The notes: generated from the letters alone by a model not told the origin. Positions 7,533-13,807 are shown, numbered from the stretch's first letter. The stretch: 41,057 nucleotides of DNA from JBBUAX01 sp964409535 (GCA_964409535.1 CAYPDQ010000007.1:1-41057); one strand, 5' to 3'. Translations and numbers: made by a program.

Positions 7533-8073
7533 AGTGTTCGTGTCGCTGCCGGTTTCCGAAACGCTTCAAGGTGAGATAGAAAACTGGCGGGCGAAGTACG
7601 AGCGCCTCTCGGTTCGTTGGCTCGCGGGCAAAAATCTGCACATAACCCTCGTCCCGCCGTGGTGTGAAAGAGATGCAGAAAATGTGAAGGAAATATGCCG
7701 ACGGGTCAAAGAGAAGGCATTCGACGTTTTGTTCGAAAAAGTGGAATTCGGGCCGGATCCGCGTCGGCCGCGGCTCATCTGGGCGGAGGGCAAAGTCCCG
7801 AACGAACTAATTGCTTTGAAATCCGGGGTGGAAAAAGCGCTGGGCAAAGAACCGGAAAAGCGTCCCTTCCGTCTTCACCTGACCGTTGCCCGCTTCCGGC
7901 CGGAGACGTTTTCCTCCTTCCCCATTAAGAAATTGAATGAAGAGGTTTTCTGGCGGGACAGAGTGGATTCTTTCGCGTTGATGGAAGCGCATCTCTCCCG
8001 TGAGGGTGCGGATTACGAAGTTTTGGAAGAATTCCCGCTTGTATGCCATGGCATACAAGCGGCGACCGTATAG
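7525..8073 (+). CDS. thpR: RNA 2',3'-cyclic phosphodiesterase (2'-5' RNA ligase family)
   Basis: A 182-residue 2H phosphoesterase. Both catalytic HxT motifs are present: LHITLVPP (about residue 38) and LHLTVARF (about residue 117), the spacing expected for ThpR/LigT. Members open 2',3'-cyclic phosphates on RNA and can join or split 2'-5' linkages in tRNA. It starts inside the preceding 27-codon ORF. Its last codons (VCHGIQAATV) are written over a 24-bp perfect palindrome at 8037-8060, so the C-terminus may have been altered by that repeat. Confidence 0.92.
   Translation: MRRVFVSLPVSETLQGEIENWRAKYERLSVRWLAGKNLHITLVPPWCERDAENVKEICRRVKEKAFDVLFEKVEFGPDPRRPRLIWAEGKVPNELIALKSGVEKALGKEPEKRPFRLHLTVARFRPETFSSFPIKKLNEEVFWRDRVDSFALMEAHLSREGADYEVLEEFPLVCHGIQAATV
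8037..8060. repeat. 24-bp perfect palindrome inside the 3' end of thpR
   Basis: The 12-base half GCTTGTATGCCA is followed directly by its reverse complement. It is translated in frame as part of the ThpR C-terminus and ends 14 bases before the nth -10 box. A position so close to the next promoter could also suit an operator. Confidence 0.55.
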
Positions 8074-8079
8074 TAAAAT
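8074..8079 (+). promoter_or_regulatory. -10 box (TAAAAT) of leaderless nth
   Basis: TAAAAT ends 7 bases before ATG 8087. The ATG at 8078 overlaps the box and would not be transcribed, so 8087 is taken as the start. Confidence 0.55.
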
Positions 8080-8086
8080 GAAAACC

Positions 8087-8713
8087 ATGGATAAAAGGAA
8101 GCGGGCGGTAAAGATAATCCGGGCGCTGAAGCGTCTTTTTCCGGATGCCAAGATTGTTTTGAAATATCGCAACAACTGGGAACTTCTGGTGGCGGTGCAG
8201 TTGTCCGCCCAGTGCACGGACAAAAAGGTGAACGAAGTGACCGCGGAGCTTTTCAAAAAGTACCGCAAGCTGGAGGATTACGTGAAAGCCAAGCCCAAGG
8301 AGTTCGAACGGGACATAAAGCCAACTGGCTTTTACCGGGCTAAAGCTAAGAACATACTGGCTGCGGCCAAAGTGGTCAAAGAAAAGTTCGGCGGCAAACT
8401 CCCCAAAACGATGGCAGAGATGGTAAAGATCCCCGGCATTGGCCGGAAGTCGGCGAACGTGATTTTGGGGAATGCCTACGGCGTGGTGGAGGGGATTGCG
8501 GTTGATACCCACGTCCGCCGCCTAGCCAAGAAACTGGGGCTCACGACTCACGCCGACCCCGTGAAAGTTGAGCGCGATCTTATGGCGATTATTCCCAAAC
8601 ATGACTGGTTCAAAGTGACATACCTTTTCATAGATTTTGGCCGGAAGTATTGCCCTGCCCGGCCGCACGACCATAAAAACCATCCGCTTTCGGAGTTTTA
8701 CGTTTCCTCGTAA
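8087..8713 (+). CDS. nth: Endonuclease III (DNA glycosylase / AP lyase)
   Basis: Removes oxidised pyrimidines and cuts at abasic sites in base excision repair. From ATG 8087 it has 208 residues, the normal size. The helix-hairpin-helix is MVKIPGIGRKSANVIL, with the catalytic Lys of SAQCTDKKVN and the catalytic Asp of GIAVDTHVRR. The four-Cys iron-sulfur loop is missing: only one Cys (KYCPARP) remains near the C-terminus, so this looks like a cluster-free variant. The longer frame starting at 8000 runs through thpR and is rejected. Its stop codon TAA doubles as the start of the next gene's -10 box (TAAAAT). Confidence 0.9.
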   Translation: MDKRKRAVKIIRALKRLFPDAKIVLKYRNNWELLVAVQLSAQCTDKKVNEVTAELFKKYRKLEDYVKAKPKEFERDIKPTGFYRAKAKNILAAAKVVKEKFGGKLPKTMAEMVKIPGIGRKSANVILGNAYGVVEGIAVDTHVRRLAKKLGLTTHADPVKVERDLMAIIPKHDWFKVTYLFIDFGRKYCPARPHDHKNHPLSEFYVSS

Positions 8714-8716
8714 AAT
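8711..8716 (+). promoter_or_regulatory. -10 box (TAAAAT), probable original promoter of the PP2C gene
   Basis: TAAAAT overlaps the nth stop codon and is followed 6 bases later by GTG 8723. If the palindromic element at 8726-8852 is removed, this box lies 6 bases in front of the PP2C GTG start, the leaderless spacing seen across the window. Confidence 0.5.
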
Positions 8717-8725
8717 TAGGGCGTG

Positions 8726-8852
8726 CCCGGTGCTACAACTGCGACGGGTATAAAATAGCCAATGACTTTACCAATAATTCAAGCTGTACTTCCGCACCCG
8801 CAAAGGCCGAAAACCCCGTCGCCGATGGGGAAATCGCAGTTGTAGCACCGGG
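8726..8852. mobile_element. Palindromic insertion element with 19-bp ends, upstream of PP2C
   Basis: Perfect 19-bp inverted ends CCCGGTGCTACAACTGCGA (8726-8744) and its complement (8834-8852) enclose 89 bases. The flanks carry the same 4 bases, CGTG, at 8722-8725 and 8853-8856, and the right copy supplies the GTG start codon of the PP2C gene. Inside lie a TAAAAT box at 8751-8756 and a 27-codon ORF at 8762-8845. No transposase is encoded, as in MITEs. Confidence 0.7.
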
Positions 8853-8853
8853 C

Positions 8854-9753
8854 GTGAAAAAAGAGACCCCATTTGGTCCCGGCAAGGACCCTTGGCTTGA
8901 ATTGCGGGAAAGGATAGAAGTCGGAGAGGCAAGTTTGCCCGACGAGCGGCATCCGGAAAGAAATGAAGACGCAGTGCTTGTAAACCGGGAGCGCATGCTT
9001 TTCGGCGTTTTTGACGGCCTGGGTGGGCACAACGCGGGAGAGGTTGCTTCCCGCGTGGCCAGGGAGTTCGTGGAAAAATGGGCGGACGAGATCACGCCGG
9101 AAACGAGCACGGAAGAAGCTGTTGACGTTATAACGCGGATTTTGGAGGATGCGAACGACGAGATTTTTTTGATGAGCAAAAGCCCGGAATATATGGGAAT
9201 GGGTGCGACCGCGATCCTCGTGAAACTATTGAAAAGCGGGGAAGAGATCAAAGCTGTCGTCGGCTACGTCGGCGACAGCCGGTTGTATCGCCTGTCTGCG
9301 CAGGCAGGCCTGTCGCCAGAAGGAAAGCTGGAACAGATCACCTTAGACGATGGCCCGGTTCGGGATCAGTTCCACGATGAACGCCAGGCGCGGGAAGTGC
9401 AGGAAAAGTTGAACAACGCCTCCAGTCTTCGCGCTTTGAGTGTACAGGAATTCAACCTCTTCGCTTCCAGAAACAGGGTTGGTCAGTGTCTGGGACGGGT
9501 GCAGGTTGCGCCGCACGTGCAGGTTTTGGATGTGAAAACCGGAGACATTCTTATTCTTACCTCTGATGGTATCCACGACAATCTGACCGACAAGGAAATA
9601 GAGGCGATCTGCAGTTCTTCTTCCGGGAGCAGAGAAGCCGCAACGAGGTTGACCGCGAATTCCCTCGCCCGCAGCCGGGAGAGCAAAGAACGCAACATCC
9701 GGGCGCATCCTGACGATATGAGCGCGGTGGTTGTCAAGGTGGGCGAAAAGTGA
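8854..9753 (+). CDS. PP2C-family serine/threonine protein phosphatase
   Basis: A 299-residue metal-dependent phosphatase. Family motifs appear in order: the RNEDAVLV block (first metal region), FGVFDGLGGHNAG, YVGDSRLYRL, TSDGIHDNLTDKE and DDMSAVVVKV at the end. There is no membrane segment. The start is GTG 8854, directly after a palindromic element. The frame stays open upstream through the whole element without a usable start. Within the gene, a short palindrome at 9291-9308 adds about nine residues (SAQAGLSPE) between YRL and GKLEQ, where relatives have a tight turn. Its partner kinase is not visible here. Confidence 0.88.
   Translation: MKKETPFGPGKDPWLELRERIEVGEASLPDERHPERNEDAVLVNRERMLFGVFDGLGGHNAGEVASRVAREFVEKWADEITPETSTEEAVDVITRILEDANDEIFLMSKSPEYMGMGATAILVKLLKSGEEIKAVVGYVGDSRLYRLSAQAGLSPEGKLEQITLDDGPVRDQFHDERQAREVQEKLNNASSLRALSVQEFNLFASRNRVGQCLGRVQVAPHVQVLDVKTGDILILTSDGIHDNLTDKEIEAICSSSSGSREAATRLTANSLARSRESKERNIRAHPDDMSAVVVKVGEK
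9291..9308. repeat. In-frame palindromic repeat inside the PP2C gene
   Basis: CCTGTCTGCGCAGGCAGG is an imperfect 18-bp palindrome (one mismatch) written in frame into the PP2C coding sequence at a surface turn. A similar CCTG/CAGG repeat occurs inside uvrA at 29641-29656. Confidence 0.6.
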
Positions 9754-9759
9754 TATTGT
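9731..9759 (+). promoter_or_regulatory. Promoter of the small zinc-ribbon gene (TTGTCA-17-TATTGT)
   Basis: TTGTCA at 9731-9736 and TATTGT at 9754-9759 are 17 bases apart, overlapping the PP2C stop. Transcription would start near 9766 and give a leader of about 33 bases containing GAGGAGG in front of ATG 9799. Confidence 0.5.
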
Positions 9760-9798
9760 GTTCCCAGAAATCCGTTGTCATCCTGCGAGGAGGTGCAT

Positions 9799-10026
9799 AT
9801 GGCGCGTAGTATGCTTCGGCTGCTGTTGCGAGGCCAACTGAACTGCCCCGCTTGCGATGCACTGTTGCCGCGCGAGAACCTTCGCACCATCTCTCGCAAC
9901 GAGATAGTGGTCGGTGGCAAGAACATACGGTGCCACCGGTGCGGTTGAGTTCTCTGGGTTGTTCTGGATCGGAAGACGGGCAAGGTACTCAAGGTAGAGT
10001 TTCCGGTGACAATCGTCGCTGAATAG
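9799..10026 (+). pseudogene. Small zinc-ribbon gene interrupted by an in-frame TGA
   Basis: A very strong ribosome site (GAGGAGG) precedes ATG 9799. Codons 1-49 encode a zinc ribbon with CPAC at 16-19 and CHRC at 45-48. Codon 50 is TGA (9946-9948), after which the frame continues for 25 sensible residues (VLWVVLDRKTGKVLKVEF...) to TAG 10024-10026, three bases before a terminator hairpin. So the intact gene was probably 75 residues, and TGA either breaks it or is read through. TGA ends several other genes here, so a general recoding is unlikely. It could also be a sequencing error. No exact family is recognised. Confidence 0.6.
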
Positions 10027-10028
10027 TG

Positions 10029-10066
10029 AAAGGCCGCCGTTCCAATCGTTCGGAATCGGCGGCCTT
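10029..10066. terminator. Bidirectional terminator between two convergent small genes
   Basis: AAGGCCGCCG (10030-10039) pairs with CGGCGGCCTT (10057-10066), extended by TTCC/GGAA across a bulge. It sits between the stop codons of the convergent genes at 9799 and 10085 and probably ends both transcripts. The T-run is weak on the plus strand. Confidence 0.65.
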
Positions 10067-10084
10067 CGTGTTTCTTGCGGCGCA

Positions 10085-10297
10085 TCACGGCAGGCGCTGG
10101 AGCTTGTACTTCCGCTCCAGCGTGCCCAGGATCGCTTCCTCGTCCTCTGTGGTACAGAGGACCGGCTCGCTCCGCGTGCCCAAGGGTTTCGCGTCCCGGG
10201 CATGGTTCGCCGCCTCCACCACGTCCACGTGCGGCCCAAGCGGAATGTGAGCGATCCCTTCCCGCAGCCGCCAGAGAGCTACCCACGTTGATTTCAT
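10085..10297 (-). CDS. Hypothetical 70-residue protein with a strong ribosome site
   Basis: I do not recognise a family. The 70 residues are soluble, with one Cys and a charged C-terminal helix (EDEEAILGTLERKYKLQ). Support for a real gene comes from its surroundings: a near-consensus promoter (TTGACG-17-TAGTAT), a leader with GGAGGAGAGAGGAG just before the ATG, and a shared terminator after its stop codon. In contrast to most genes here it is Shine-Dalgarno-led and monocistronic, like its convergent neighbour at 9799. Confidence 0.7.
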   Translation of the reverse strand: MKSTWVALWRLREGIAHIPLGPHVDVVEAANHARDAKPLGTRSEPVLCTTEDEEAILGTLERKYKLQRLP

Positions 10298-10347
10298 ATA
10301 TCTCTCCTCTCTCCTCCGGCGCAGTGAGGCGCGCCTAACTGGGCGAC

Positions 10348-10376
10348 ATACTACAACATATCTACTATTTCGTCAA
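10348..10376 (-). promoter_or_regulatory. Promoter of the 70-residue protein gene (TTGACG-17-TAGTAT)
   Basis: On the minus strand TTGACG occupies 10376-10371 and TAGTAT 10353-10348, 17 bases apart. The leader of about 45 bases contains a GGCGC/GCGCC hairpin and a purine-rich ribosome site. Confidence 0.65.
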
Positions 10377-10392
10377 GGACGGTTGCGCGTGT

Positions 10393-10398
10393 TATTAT
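10393..10398 (+). promoter_or_regulatory. -10 box (TATTAT) of the DUF167 gene
   Basis: TATTAT ends 8 bases before ATG 10407. This supports a leaderless start there rather than at the upstream in-frame GTG 10383. Confidence 0.45.
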
Positions 10399-10406
10399 TT
10401 GCACGA

Positions 10407-10625
10407 ATGAAAATTTTCGTAAAAGTTAAGCCGGGTTCGAGGGAAGAAAGCGTAGGGAAAATTGATGAATCGCATTTTAATGTGAGCGTCAAAGAGCCGC
10501 CGCGGCAAGGCAAGGCCAACGCCGCGATTGTGCGGGCGCTCGCAGAGCACTTCCGGGTTCCGCGGTCCAGCGTGTCCATTGTCTCCGGTCATACCTCCAG
10601 GGATAAAGTTGTGGAAATCGCCTAA
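10407..10625 (+). CDS. DUF167 / YggU family protein
   Basis: A 72-residue protein matching the YggU family: MKIFVKVKPGS at the start, the core PPRQGKANAAIVRALAEHF, then VSIVSGHTSRDKVVEI. The fold is known but the function is not established. The start at 10407 fits the family's N-terminus and the -10 box. The BT1-type transporter begins 10 bases after its stop codon, so they may be co-transcribed. Confidence 0.92.
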   Translation: MKIFVKVKPGSREESVGKIDESHFNVSVKEPPRQGKANAAIVRALAEHFRVPRSSVSIVSGHTSRDKVVEIA

Positions 10626-10635
10626 AAATAATTTT

Positions 10636-11901
10636 ATGGAACAAACCCTCCCACAGAGGAAAGTAATCCAGCTCTCGGTTGTCTTCGCGCTCGTCTACTT
10701 TTTCTCGCCGAACGGTATGGCGTCCCTGCCGGGCATAACCGTTAACTTTCTTTTGAAAGATGTTCTGCATATGACCGCGACCGCCGCGGCCTACTTTGGC
10801 GCGGCAACCATCTTGGGCTGGGCGATAAAGCCGCTCTGGGGCATCATTTCCGACACTCTGCCGGTCTTCGGCTACCGGCGCAAGTCGTATCTCATACTCA
10901 CCGCCATTGCCGCGGCGCTCATCTGGCTTTATCTCGGCCAAATTGACAATTTTACGGTGAAGATACTCCTTGTTCTTTTCATAATGTCATCCTTGGCGTA
11001 TGCGTTCATGGACGTCGTCTGCGACGCACTGATGGTGGAGACGGGCAAACCGCATAACCTGACCGGCCGCTTCCAGTCGGTCCAGTGGACCTCAGTCTAC
11101 GCCGCCTCCGTCATAACCGGCCTGGCCGGGGGCTGGGCGGCGGAGAATCTTGCGCCCCAGACGGTTTTCAGCGTGAATTCCGTCTTCCCGCTCGTCATCC
11201 TCTTCGCGGTCCTCTTCTTCGTCCGGGAAAACAGGGTTTTGGAGGTGGAAGCGCAGGCGCGCAGGAGTTGGGCCTCGCTCAAAGAGGCGTTCCGCTACCC
11301 GACCCTTTGGCTCCTGGCGTTTTTCCTTCTTTTCTGGACGTTCAGCCCGTCCTTCGGCGCGCCGTTCTTTTACTATGCGGTGGACAATCTGAAGTTTGAC
11401 GCATCCTTCCTTGGAATTGCCGCCGCAACCGGCTCCGCCTCGGCCGCCTTGGGCGCGATCCTTTACGGCAAGTTCCATCCCCGGCTCAAAACGCGGAGAT
11501 TGGTCAAGTTCACCATCATCATTAGCGTCATCGCTACTCTTTTCGACCTCATATACTTCACGCAGTTTGTCTCCGGCAATCCGGAACTGGTGAGAACGAT
11601 ATATCTTACGACCGCCGGAATCTTGGGAATGGTCGGAAGCGCAACATTCTTAGTTATGATGAATGCCGCGGCTCTCGCGGTGCCGAAGTACAGCGAGGGC
11701 ACCACCTTTGCGCTTTTGACCTCTTTTTGGAACATTGGCCTTATGGGCTCAAGCGCCTTGGGCGGTTATCTCTTTGCGAAAATCGGCCTCGTGCCGCTCA
11801 TCTGGGTTTCCGCCGCTTTCACCGCCGCGGCGTGGCTGTTTCTGCGCTACTTGAAATTCGCCGACGAGGGCGTTTCGCCTTCTGCTATAATTAAGACGTG
11901 A
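10636..11901 (+). CDS. BT1/MFS-type transporter (folate-biopterin transporter-like)
   Basis: A 421-residue inner-membrane protein with about 12 hydrophobic helices. The KPLWGIISDTLPVFGYRRKSYL loop after helix 2 is the signature of the BT1 / folate-biopterin branch of the major facilitator superfamily. The family moves folates, pterins or related compounds, but annotation by similarity is broad, so the substrate is unknown. Interestingly, a pterin carbinolamine dehydratase lies 560 bases downstream in the same direction. The upstream extension to 10528 lies inside the DUF167 gene and is rejected. The stop TGA overlaps the GTG start of msrB. Confidence 0.85.
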   Translation: MEQTLPQRKVIQLSVVFALVYFFSPNGMASLPGITVNFLLKDVLHMTATAAAYFGAATILGWAIKPLWGIISDTLPVFGYRRKSYLILTAIAAALIWLYLGQIDNFTVKILLVLFIMSSLAYAFMDVVCDALMVETGKPHNLTGRFQSVQWTSVYAASVITGLAGGWAAENLAPQTVFSVNSVFPLVILFAVLFFVRENRVLEVEAQARRSWASLKEAFRYPTLWLLAFFLLFWTFSPSFGAPFFYYAVDNLKFDASFLGIAAATGSASAALGAILYGKFHPRLKTRRLVKFTIIISVIATLFDLIYFTQFVSGNPELVRTIYLTTAGILGMVGSATFLVMMNAAALAVPKYSEGTTFALLTSFWNIGLMGSSALGGYLFAKIGLVPLIWVSAAFTAAAWLFLRYLKFADEGVSPSAIIKT

Positions 11902-12311
11902 CAAATTTTCAAAAAAGCGAAGAGGAGTTGCGAAAAGATTTGCCGCCGGAGTTGTATCGTGTTGCTAGGGAGAAGGGGACGGAAGCGCCCTTCACCGGGA
12001 AATATTATAAGTCCAAGGAGGAAGGAATGTACAAGTGCGCGGTCTGCGGCGCGGAACTCTTTTCTTCCGACACTAAGTTCGATTCCGGCACCGGCTGGCC
12101 AAGCTTTACCGAGCCGGCAAATTTGGAGAACGTTGAACTTAAAGAAGACAGGAGTCAGGGTATGGTCCGGACGGAGGTTTCGTGCAAGAAGTGCGGTTCT
12201 CACTTGGGGCACGTTTTTGACGATGGGCCTGGACCTACGGGTAAGCGGTATTGCATCAACTCCGTATGCCTGGATTTAAAGAAGAAAGATGATCAAAAAG
12301 ATAAAGGGTAA
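11898..12311 (+). CDS. msrB: Peptide-methionine (R)-S-oxide reductase
   Basis: Repairs methionine-R-sulfoxide in proteins. 137 residues, single domain. The zinc site is two CxxC pairs (CAVC and CKKC), the substrate pocket is GTGWPSF, and the catalytic Cys is in RYCINS near the end. Start codon GTG 11898 overlaps the transporter stop (GTGA). It leads into a stretch that includes superoxide dismutase, so oxidative-stress protection may be a shared theme. Confidence 0.96.
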   Translation: MTNFQKSEEELRKDLPPELYRVAREKGTEAPFTGKYYKSKEEGMYKCAVCGAELFSSDTKFDSGTGWPSFTEPANLENVELKEDRSQGMVRTEVSCKKCGSHLGHVFDDGPGPTGKRYCINSVCLDLKKKDDQKDKG

Positions 12312-12453
12312 ATACGTGGTCTTGTCGGAGCGTACTGGCAGGAGCTTTGGAAGCTACGATACCAAAGAGGAGGCGGAAAAGCGCTTACGGCAGATTGAAT
12401 TTTTCAAGCGGGTAAAATCGGGCAAAATAAAGTTGAAAAGTCGCAAGGTGTGA
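12289..12453 (+). CDS. 54-residue small basic protein (family seen in Patescibacteria)
   Basis: ATG 12289 to TGA 12451-12453 encodes MIKKIKGKYVVLSERTGRSF followed by a charged helix GSYDTKEEAEKRLRQIEFFKR and a Lys-rich tail. The pattern 'strand - TGRSFGSYDTKEEAEKRLRQIE' occurs, from memory, in many small hypothetical proteins of this phylum. It overlaps msrB by 23 bases in another frame. The function is unknown; the basic charge would fit nucleic acid binding. Confidence 0.75.
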   Translation: MIKKIKGKYVVLSERTGRSFGSYDTKEEAEKRLRQIEFFKRVKSGKIKLKSRKV

Positions 12454-12459
12454 TACAAT
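12454..12459 (+). promoter_or_regulatory. -10 box (TACAAT) of the pterin dehydratase gene
   Basis: TACAAT begins right after the TGA of the 54-residue gene and ends 6 bases before ATG 12466, giving a leaderless start. Confidence 0.6.
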
Positions 12460-12465
12460 AAAAAT

Positions 12466-12792
12466 ATGGACTTGACCCAAAAGAAGTGCGTGCCGTGCGA
12501 GGGGGGAGTGCCGCCCATCCGGGGCGATGCCCTTAAAGAATACCTGGCGCAGGTGCCGTCCGGCTGGGAAGTGATGGAAGAAGAGGAGAAGATAAGAAAA
12601 GAGTTCAAGTTCAAGGATTTCAAAGAAGCAATTGATTTCGTGGTGAAGGTGGCGAAGCTGGCGGAAGAAGAGGGCCATCATCCGGACATTTTCATTTTCT
12701 ACAGCCGGGTCATAATTGAGCTCTGGACGCACGCGATCGGCGGCCTTTCGGAGAATGACTTTATAATGGCGGCGAAAATCGGTAAAGTGTGA
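12466..12792 (+). CDS. Pterin-4a-carbinolamine dehydratase
   Basis: A 108-residue PCD/DCoH-family enzyme that dehydrates 4a-hydroxy-tetrahydropterins, recycling pterin cofactors. The active-site motif EEGHHPDI is intact, followed by VIIELWTHAIGGLSENDFIMAAKI. The N-terminal CVPCEGG is typical of bacterial members. The last codons, GTG TGA, are also the start of the relay ORF created by a palindromic element. Before that insertion its stop would have overlapped a GTG start of the superoxide dismutase gene. Confidence 0.94.
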   Translation: MDLTQKKCVPCEGGVPPIRGDALKEYLAQVPSGWEVMEEEEKIRKEFKFKDFKEAIDFVVKVAKLAEEEGHHPDIFIFYSRVIIELWTHAIGGLSENDFIMAAKIGKV

Positions 12793-12965
12793 ATCCCGTT
12801 AGAGACCACAAGCTTATGTATCACCGCTATGCTATGCAACGAGAAAAAGCAGTCGCAGTCGCACCGGCTGACATTAATATTCTACGTCCCGTTAGAGACC
12901 CCTCGCTTGCGAGGGTGGTCGCCTCTGGCGACCTGTCTCTAACGGGACTGTCTCTAACGGGATGA
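12789..12965 (+). CDS. Relay ORF (58 codons) across the palindromic element before the SOD gene
   Basis: GTG 12789 overlaps the dehydratase stop (GTGA), and its TGA stop at 12963-12965 overlaps the SOD start (ATGA). The encoded peptide starts VNPVRDHKL and ends LSLTGLSLTG. It is written entirely by the inserted element and has no domain. An unbroken frame through 169 inserted bases with overlaps at both ends suggests it serves to carry ribosomes from one gene to the next. A similar N-terminus (NPVRDRKL) is found in the relay ORF at 15135. Confidence 0.5.
   Translation: MNPVRDHKLMYHRYAMQREKAVAVAPADINILRPVRDPSLARVVASGDLSLTGLSLTG
12794..12962. mobile_element. CCCGTTAGA palindromic element with TGAA duplication, before SOD
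   Basis: Ends TCCCGTTAGAGAC (12794-12806) and GTCTCTAACGGGA (12950-12962) are perfect complements. The 4 bases TGAA flank both sides (12790-12793 and 12963-12966). The first 24 bases and an internal block (GTCGCACCGGCT) match the element at 15143. A second, smaller copy is nested inside at 12887-12947. There is no transposase gene. The last A of the element plus the duplicated TG makes the ATG of the SOD gene. Confidence 0.8.
12887..12947. mobile_element. Nested CCCGTTAGA element, cloverleaf-like, inside the previous one
   Basis: The same 13-base ends (12887-12899 and 12935-12947) enclose two perfect hairpins: CCTCGC-TT-GCGAGG at 12901-12914 and GGTCGCC-TCT-GGCGACC at 12917-12933. The 61-base fold is a stem with two arms. 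The copy at 34938 has the same shape and the same TCT loop in its second hairpin. The flanks (TACG, CTGT) show no duplication. Confidence 0.75.
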
Positions 12966-13573
12966 AGTACGAACTTCCCAAATTATCTTACGCCTACGAC
13001 GCTTTAGAGCCCTATATTGATGCGCGGACAATGGAGATCCATCACACCAAGCATCACCAAGCGTATGTGGACAAACTGAACGAGGCGCTCGGGAAGCACC
13101 CAGAGATTGCGGACAAGCCGCTTTTGGATCTGCTCAAAGATTTGAACTCCGTCCCGGAGGACATCCGCACCGCGGTTCGCAACCACGGCGGGGGACACTA
13201 TAACCATTCGCTCTTTTGGAAAATGATGGCGCCAAATGCTGGCGGTCAACCTGACGGCCAACTGGCAGAAGTAATAAATAGCACTTTCGGCAAGTATGAG
13301 AATTTGAAAGAAGAATTCAGTAAAGTTGCATTAAGTATATTCGGAAGCGGTTGGGGCTGGCTCGTAGTAACGCAGAGCAAAGAATTAAAAGTTATGACCG
13401 CGCCCAACCAGGACTCTCCCTTGATGAGTGGAAATATTCCCATCCTCGGCATAGATATGTGGGAACACGCCTTTTACCTGTTGAGGCAAAACAGGAAAGC
13501 CGAGTATGTTGATGCTTGGTGGAACGTAGTCAACTGGGAGCAGGTAGAGGCCAATTTAAAGGGCGGAACCTAA
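12962..13573 (+). CDS. Superoxide dismutase, Fe/Mn family
   Basis: Converts superoxide to oxygen and peroxide. 203 residues, normal length. Metal ligands are His27 (EIHHTKHHQAYV), His82 (GHYNHSLFW), Asp164 and His168 (DMWEHAFYL). The metal (Fe or Mn) cannot be assigned by eye. The present ATG was made when a palindromic element inserted: its last A joins the duplicated TGAA. The original start was probably GTG AAG TAC overlapping the dehydratase stop. A Cys-rich small gene follows after 13 bases. Confidence 0.96.
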   Translation: MKYELPKLSYAYDALEPYIDARTMEIHHTKHHQAYVDKLNEALGKHPEIADKPLLDLLKDLNSVPEDIRTAVRNHGGGHYNHSLFWKMMAPNAGGQPDGQLAEVINSTFGKYENLKEEFSKVALSIFGSGWGWLVVTQSKELKVMTAPNQDSPLMSGNIPILGIDMWEHAFYLLRQNRKAEYVDAWWNVVNWEQVEANLKGGT

Positions 13574-13586
13574 AAACTAATTCAAG

Positions 13587-13757
13587 ATGGACGGCAAGCA
13601 TTACGTTTGCGACGGCAACTGCGGCGGCGTTTCCGACACCCCCGGCGTTTGCCAAACGCCGAGTTGCCCGCGCTACGACCAGCCCCTGCGGGAATGCGAA
13701 TGCGAGGACGGCAAGCACGGGAGACAAGACGGCAGTCCGCCGGAAGAGAGCGTTTAG
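13587..13757 (+). CDS. 56-residue Cys-rich small protein
   Basis: ATG 13587 to TAG 13755-13757. It has six Cys in the pattern CDGNC-x9-C-x4-C-x10-CEC: CDGNCGGVSDTPGVCQ, then PSCPRYDQPLRECECEDGKH. The arrangement suggests metal binding (zinc or iron). A similar 'CGGVSDTPGVCQ' motif is, from memory, common in short Patescibacteria proteins, but I know no function. Directly following SOD, it might be involved in metal or redox handling; this is inference. Confidence 0.75.
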   Translation: MDGKHYVCDGNCGGVSDTPGVCQTPSCPRYDQPLRECECEDGKHGRQDGSPPEESV

Positions 13758-13780
13758 GGTTGGGGACAAGTTTGATTTGA

Positions 13781-13807
13781 TCCCCGCACCTGCTTCAGGT
13801 GAGGGGA
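13781..13807. mobile_element. 27-bp miniature palindromic insertion with TTGA duplication
   Basis: TCCCC-GC-ACCTG-CTT-CAGGT-GA-GGGGA is a near-perfect hairpin. TTGA flanks it at 13777-13780 and 13808-13811; read on the other strand this is TCAA, the same duplication found around the element at 34938. The right copy is the first part of the TTGACA box of the following promoter. Confidence 0.6.

Noticed and set aside
9946..9948. TGA read as glycine (Gracilibacteria code), tryptophan or selenocysteine
   Set aside because: TGA is the proper stop of msrB's upstream gene, the pterin dehydratase, PP2C, uvrA and uvrC among others, so no genome-wide recoding. I see no convincing selenocysteine insertion stem right after it.
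9483..10286. A 267-codon minus-strand ORF opposite PP2C and the zinc-ribbon gene
   Set aside because: It overlaps three better-supported genes, crosses a terminator and a promoter, and shows no protein family.
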